From Zizania palustris (taxonomy: Eukaryota > Streptophyta > Magnoliopsida > Poales > Poaceae): a stretch of DNA of 64,000 nucleotides. The position numbers and the translations under genes are program-made. Location of the stretch: the NCBI GenBank assembly GCA_019279435.1, contig JAAALK010000079.1:85740162-85804161 (forward strand). The letters run 5' to 3'. The notes beneath the pieces were generated by a model. It had not been told where the DNA came from. It did not search any database and saw nothing but the letters and a program-made list of their open reading frames with translations. Below, one piece after another: positions 59,421 through 64,000 of the stretch (its first letter is position 1; each line of letters begins with the position of its first letter).

Positions 59421-62400
59421 TTGCGCGACAAGCACGGCAAGCTCGTGGTATGCTTCAACTGCCGCCAAGAGGGACATTACTCCAATTCTTGCCCCCATCC
59501 TAGGCGCGTCCAAGGAGTTGCCGTGAACCCCGCCATCCGTGCCCGAGTCAATCACGTCACCGCTGAAGAAGCTCAGGCCGCACCAGAGATAGTGATGGGT
59601 AAGTTCTTGGTACATTCAGCACTTGTCGTGGTTTTATTTGACACTAGAGCTACACACTCCTTCATATCAACTGATTTTGTGGAAAAGAACAATCTAAACA
59701 CAGAAGATCTACCCAGAGCCGTACAAATAGTCACCCCGGGAAAACAAACTCTAGCCCTAACATATAGCCCAAAGGTATGGATAGATATCCACGGCACCGT
59801 ATTTTGGGCCGACCCCATCCTAATAGAATGCCAAGGGTTGGACCTCATCCTAGGGATGGATTGGTTGAATAAATATCAAGGAGTAATAGAATGTGCCCAG
59901 AGAAGAGTGACTGTGACCAGCGAAGAAGGGACTGCCGTCACATTTCAGATGCCAAGACTGAAGATCAGAAGACTAGGGCTACATCAGATTACCTTGGAGG
60001 AGATACCAGTAGTCAGTGAATACCCGGACGTATTTCCAGAGGATCTACCAGGGATGCCACCCAAGAGGGACATCGAGTTCCGGATTGACTTGGTGCCTAG
60101 AACCACCCCTATCTACAAGCGACCATACCGGATGGCCGCCAATGAATTAGCTGAGATGAAGCAGCAATTGGAGGATCTTGAAAGGAAAGGTTATATCAGA
60201 CCAAGTACGTCGCCATGGGGTGCTCCCGTCATCTTCGTCGAGAAGAAAGAAGACAAGGCAAAGCGGATGTGTGTGGATTATCGCGCCTTGAATGAGGTAA
60301 CCATCAAGAATAAGTACCCGTTGCCTCGGATCGACGATCTCTTCGACCAGCTCAAGGGAGCCACGGTATTCTCGAAGATCGACCTACGGTCTGGTTACCA
60401 TCAGTTGAGGATTCGAGAAGAGGATATACCCAAGACTGCCTTCACCACCCGTTATGGATTGTATGAGTGCACGGTTATGTCCTTTGGATTGACCAACGCC
60501 CCTGCATTCTTCATGAATATGATGAATAAAGTGTTCATGGAGTATTTGGACAAGTTCATCGTAGTCTTCATAGACGACATCCTCATTTATTCCAAGGATC
60601 AGAAAGAGCACGAGACTCACCTCCGGTTAACCTTAGGAAAACTAAGGGAACACCAATTGTATGCCAAGTACAGCAAATGCAAGTTTTGGACGGCAGAAGT
60701 AAAGTTCCTTGGACACATCATCTCTGCGCAAGGAATCGCAGTAGACCCTGCCACCGTAGAAGCAATTACGGATTGGTTGCCACCCACGAACGTATCTGAG
60801 ATACGAAGTTTTCTGGGTTTGGCCGGATATTATCGGAGATTTATTGAGAATTTTTCCAAGATAGCCAAGCCTATGACCAAGTTGTTGCAGAAAGGAGAGA
60901 AGTTTGAATGGACTCCTGAATGCGAGGAAAGTTTCCGCACTCTCAAGACCCGTTTGGTATCTGCACCCATACTAACCCTACCGGATATCTGTAAGGACTT
61001 CCATGTCTATTGCGACGCATCTCGCCAAGGATTGGGATGTGTTCTTATGCAATATGGGAAGGTTATCTCTTATGCCTCCCGCCAGTTGAGACCTCATGAG
61101 TTGAATTATCCGACCCATGATTTGGAATTAGCCGCCGTAGTGCACGCCCTTAAGATTTGGAGGCACTACTTGATTGGAAATCGCTGTGAGATCTTTACGG
61201 ATCACAAGAGTTTGAAGTATATCTTCACACAGCCTGACCTCAATCTGAGGCAAAGACGATGGTTGGAACTAATCAAGGACTATGACTTAGGTATTCACTA
61301 CCACCCCAGAAAAGCTAATGTGGTAGCTGATGCATTAAGTCGCAAGGGATATTGCACAGCCATGATGATTCAAGAACACACACCCTTGTTATGTAGGGAG
61401 ATGGAAAAGTTGAATCTTGGAGTGACCACCAGAGCCTATTTAGCCACCTTGGAGACTCAACCTGTCTTGTTCGAACAAATCCGTGAAGCTCAGTTAGAAG
61501 ACCCGGATATAGCTGCCATTATGAAGAACATGAGACAAGGAAAAGCCCCAGGATTTTCAGAGGACGAGAACGGCACCATATGGTTTGGAAACCGGATATG
61601 TGTGCCGGATAAACCTGAGATAAAGACCCTTATCCTGAGGGAAGCCCATGAGACATTGTACTCCATTCATCCCGGCAGTACCAAGATGTACCAGGACCTG
61701 AAAGAGCGTTATTGGTGGGTCAGCATGAAGAGGGAGATTGCCCAGTTTGTCGCCGAGTGTGACACCTGCAGAAGAGTAAAGGCTGAACATCAGAGGCCTG
61801 CTGGATTGTTACAGCCACTTAAAGTGCCGGAATGGAAGTGGGAAGAGATCGGTATGGATTTCATCACCGGATTACCAAAGACCCAACTTGGGTATGATTC
61901 TATTTGGGTGATCATCGATCGGCTTACGAAAGTAGCACATTTTATAGCCGTCAAGACGACCTTTAGTGGCCCTAAGCTTGCAGAGCTATATATGGCCCGG
62001 ATCGTATGTCTTCATGGAGTACCCAAGAAGATAGTGTCTGACCGAGGAAGTCAGTTTACCTCTCGTTTCTGGAAGAACCTTCAAGAGGAGATGGGCACGA
62101 GATTGAACTTCAGTACCGCCTACCACCCTCAAATAGATGGACAAACAGAGAGAGTAAACCAAATATTAGAGGATATGCTTCGAGCGTGTGTTTTGGATTT
62201 TGGAGCCACTTGGGATAAGAGCTTGCCGTACGCTGAATTCTCATACAACAACAGCTACCAAGCCAGCCTTCAGATGTCTCCCTTTGAAGCACTATATGGA
62301 CGTAAGTGCAGAACGCCTCTACTTTGGGACCAAACTGGTGAATCCCAAGTATTCGGAACAGACATTCTTCGCGAAGCTGAAGAGAAGGTACGAATCATCA

Positions 62401-62897
62401 GAGACCGACTCAAGACAGCCCAATCACGACAGAAGAGCTACGCAGACAATCGTCGTCGGGACCTAGTCTTTGAAGAAGGAGATCATGTCTACCTACGAGT
62501 TACGCCTCTCCGGGGTACGCAACGATTTAACATGAGAGGAAAGTTGGCCCCTCGTTATGTTGGACCATTCCCCATTATCCGACGCCAAGGCGAAGTAGCT
62601 TATCAGTTGAAGTTACCACCCTCATTGGCTGGAGTGCATGATGTGTTTCATGTATCTCAACTCAAGAAGTGTCTTCGCGTCCCCACAGAGCAAGTGGACC
62701 TTCAGCAATTGGATGTTCAAGAGGATCTGACCTATGTGGAAAAGCCGGTCAAGATATTGGAAGTCAAAGAAAGAACCATCAGGAGTCAAGTCATCCGTTT
62801 CTGCAAAGTGCAGTGGAGCAATCATCCGGTAGAGGAAGCTACATGGGAAAAAGAAGATGAACTTAAGGCACAACATCCTGAGCTATTCGAGGATTGA
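59421..62897 (+). CDS. pol region of element D: zinc knuckle, protease, RT, RNase H, integrase, chromodomain
   Basis: There are 1158 open codons; the first codon given is not an ATG, as this is the downstream part of a Gag-Pol frame that becomes open after about 59312. Positions within it: CCHC knuckle 11-24 (CFNCRQEGHYSNSC), and protease at 74-76 reading DTR where relatives have DTG, so probably inactive. Reverse transcriptase includes FIDD 383-386, and RNase H spans about 525-641. Integrase zinc residues are H743, H750, C780 and C783, with D813, D874 and E910 in the core. The C-terminal chromodomain is at about 1107-1158 (EKPVKILEVKER, VEEATWEKEDEL). Chromodomains steer integration to methylated-histone chromatin. 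Family: Tekay/Del chromovirus. Confidence 0.93.
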   Translation: MRDKHGKLVVCFNCRQEGHYSNSCPHPRRVQGVAVNPAIRARVNHVTAEEAQAAPEIVMGKFLVHSALVVVLFDTRATHSFISTDFVEKNNLNTEDLPRAVQIVTPGKQTLALTYSPKVWIDIHGTVFWADPILIECQGLDLILGMDWLNKYQGVIECAQRRVTVTSEEGTAVTFQMPRLKIRRLGLHQITLEEIPVVSEYPDVFPEDLPGMPPKRDIEFRIDLVPRTTPIYKRPYRMAANELAEMKQQLEDLERKGYIRPSTSPWGAPVIFVEKKEDKAKRMCVDYRALNEVTIKNKYPLPRIDDLFDQLKGATVFSKIDLRSGYHQLRIREEDIPKTAFTTRYGLYECTVMSFGLTNAPAFFMNMMNKVFMEYLDKFIVVFIDDILIYSKDQKEHETHLRLTLGKLREHQLYAKYSKCKFWTAEVKFLGHIISAQGIAVDPATVEAITDWLPPTNVSEIRSFLGLAGYYRRFIENFSKIAKPMTKLLQKGEKFEWTPECEESFRTLKTRLVSAPILTLPDICKDFHVYCDASRQGLGCVLMQYGKVISYASRQLRPHELNYPTHDLELAAVVHALKIWRHYLIGNRCEIFTDHKSLKYIFTQPDLNLRQRRWLELIKDYDLGIHYHPRKANVVADALSRKGYCTAMMIQEHTPLLCREMEKLNLGVTTRAYLATLETQPVLFEQIREAQLEDPDIAAIMKNMRQGKAPGFSEDENGTIWFGNRICVPDKPEIKTLILREAHETLYSIHPGSTKMYQDLKERYWWVSMKREIAQFVAECDTCRRVKAEHQRPAGLLQPLKVPEWKWEEIGMDFITGLPKTQLGYDSIWVIIDRLTKVAHFIAVKTTFSGPKLAELYMARIVCLHGVPKKIVSDRGSQFTSRFWKNLQEEMGTRLNFSTAYHPQIDGQTERVNQILEDMLRACVLDFGATWDKSLPYAEFSYNNSYQASLQMSPFEALYGRKCRTPLLWDQTGESQVFGTDILREAEEKVRIIRDRLKTAQSRQKSYADNRRRDLVFEEGDHVYLRVTPLRGTQRFNMRGKLAPRYVGPFPIIRRQGEVAYQLKLPPSLAGVHDVFHVSQLKKCLRVPTEQVDLQQLDVQEDLTYVEKPVKILEVKERTIRSQVIRFCKVQWSNHPVEEATWEKEDELKAQHPELFED

Positions 62898-62925
62898 TCC
62901 GAATCACGAGGACGAGATTCTCTGT

Positions 62926-62939
62926 AAGGGGGATAGGAT
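62926..62939 (+). other. polypurine tract of element D
   Basis: AAGGGGGATAGGAT lies directly before the TGTAACACC start of the 3' LTR. Confidence 0.9.
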
Positions 62940-64000
62940 TGTAACACCCCAGAAATTAAAAAGGAATAAAATAAAAGAGAATATTATTTTCATATTTGAA
63001 TTTATTATTAAAGGAGAATTCACAAAAGAACCCAAATAAAACCAAACAAGGAGAAATACTCAAAATCTGGACTTGAAAAATTTATGAGATAAACTAGAGG
63101 CCAAGATATAATTTTAGGAATTTTTACAAATTTTTACCAACAGTGATTCAACCCTTAATCAAATAAATGAATTACTGGAATTATTTTAAATCAGAAAAGA
63201 ATTAAAATGCTTAATGGGCCGCAACCTCCAAAGTGCTCTCAACCCAGCCCAGCCCAGCCATCCCTCACTGACCCGTGGGTCCCGCCTGTCGGCGCTCGCC
63301 TCCCCTCTCTCCTCCCGCCCGCGCCCCGCCTGGCCCCACGCGTCAGCCTCTGTACGCTCGCGTTCGCCCACTGACAGCCATGGCCCGCCTGTCGGCCCTT
63401 CCTTTTCCATTACGCCCGCTGACAGGTGGGGGCCACCTGTCAGATCCGTCGTCTTCGATGGAAGGGGATCGCCCCCTTCCTTCTTCCCGGCGATTGTTGG
63501 GGGAAAATATCTCATCTTCGGGGTTATTGCCGAAGCAGCATAAAGGCAGTCAACCAGTTCGAAGATTGTCCGAAGACCATCTTCGAAGATGCCCACAACC
63601 TCGTTCGAAGCCCGAAGACAGGCACTACTTCGAAGTATGTCTTCGAACCAAAGCCCTTCAGGATCTTTTCTGCCAGCTAAGATGGAAGACTTATCTTCTA
63701 TCTTATTAGATTAGTCTTTTACCATTTTAGCCCTATTAAGGAAACCGAATAGTTTCCTTAATGTCGGTTGTAATAGAGGGGTAAATAGGTCTTTTCCTTA
63801 ATGTTTAGGCCTATAAATACCCCCCATTTCACCCTGTAATAGGGACCTAATACAAGTGATTCAATACACACTTTCGAACTATTCTAAGCTATTATCCTTT
63901 CGGAGGCTTAGAACAGTTTGCTTCGCAAACACTTCGTTTGTTAGTTTCTTTTCTACAGAAACCTGTTAGCGTAATCTTTTACGCCAACAGCGATCCCTTT
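62940..64000 (+). repeat. 3' LTR of element D, partial, interrupted by a solo LTR
   Basis: The interval 62940-63494 matches 53999-54554 almost perfectly. After the solo LTR, GCGATCCCTTT at 63990-64000 resumes the same sequence (compare 54550-54560). Confidence 0.93.
63495..63989. mobile_element. solo LTR of a Tat-type Gypsy element
   Basis: It is 495 bp, from TGTTGGGGGAAAATATC to TTTTACGCCAACA, flanked by the perfect duplication GCGAT (63490-63494 and 63990-63994). There is no interior and no second LTR, so this is the product of LTR-LTR recombination. Its ends resemble those of element C read on minus (TGTTGGGGGAAAT ... ACACCAACA), so it belongs to a related family. It contains CTTCGAAG words and CCTATAAATACCCC (about 63810), a TATA box in plus orientation. 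Confidence 0.93.

Larger units (their letters stand above)
53999..64000 (+). mobile_element. element D: young Tekay/Del-type chromovirus, plus strand, truncated by the window end
   Basis: A 5' LTR is followed by a primer-binding site, ORF0 with one stop, gag with one stop and one frameshift, a fully open pol ending in a chromodomain, a polypurine tract and the first part of the 3' LTR, itself carrying a solo LTR. The comparable first 555 bp of the two LTRs differ at only about four places, so the insertion is recent. It is inserted in the interior of E. Confidence 0.93.

Overview
The window is nuclear DNA of a grass (Poaceae). The evidence is an intact five-exon plant ETO1-like gene with exact splice phases, several grass MITE-type elements, and a thick block of plant LTR retrotransposons plus a CACTA transposon. 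I cannot name the species. No rRNA, tRNA, CRISPR or bacterial-type genes are visible.

Region 1 (1-12.2 kb) is gene space. AT-rich flanking DNA with small inverted-repeat elements surrounds one real host gene on the minus strand (coding span 8376 to 2836). It encodes an 886-residue ETO1-like BTB/TPR protein of the kind that delivers type-2 ACC synthase to a CUL3 ubiquitin ligase and so restrains ethylene production. Its third intron carries a complete 1.4-kb short LTR retrotransposon with a perfect TCAAA target duplication.

Region 2 (about 12.2-64 kb) is a nested pile of mobile elements, here labelled in order of insertion. Z is a decayed Tat-lineage Gypsy element (about 12.2-15.9 kb). A, a minus-strand Tekay/Del-type chromovirus (15936-25873), sits in the RNase H region of Z. 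B, a plus-strand relative of A (25874-33859), sits in the LTR of A. A CACTA DNA transposon (33860-33907 and 45796-51110) sits in the integrase of B. Two elements sit in the CACTA: C, a complete 11.9-kb Tat element (33908-45795) with identical-looking LTRs and a CGTCG duplication, and E, a Sirevirus-like Copia element (51111-53998, only its 3' LTR and 3' internal end). D, a young chromovirus (53999 to beyond 64000), sits in E. A 495-bp solo LTR with a GCGAT duplication (63495-63989) sits in the 3' LTR of D. The right halves of Z, A, B, the CACTA, E and D should lie downstream in reverse order.

Potentially intact coding capacity in the pile is limited. C keeps one long gag-pol frame broken by a single-base shift in gag, plus a multi-exon antisense reading frame with its own TATA box. 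D keeps an intact pol with an altered protease motif. A keeps an intact 258-residue leader ORF upstream of gag that is also recognisable, but broken, in B and D. The CACTA has lost its TNP2 transposase core and is non-autonomous. The features most worth following up are the leader ORF ('ORF0') with splice-acceptor-like sites before it and before gag, the antisense gene of C, a long hairpin in the CACTA leader, and a dense TTCGAA array in the LTR of E.
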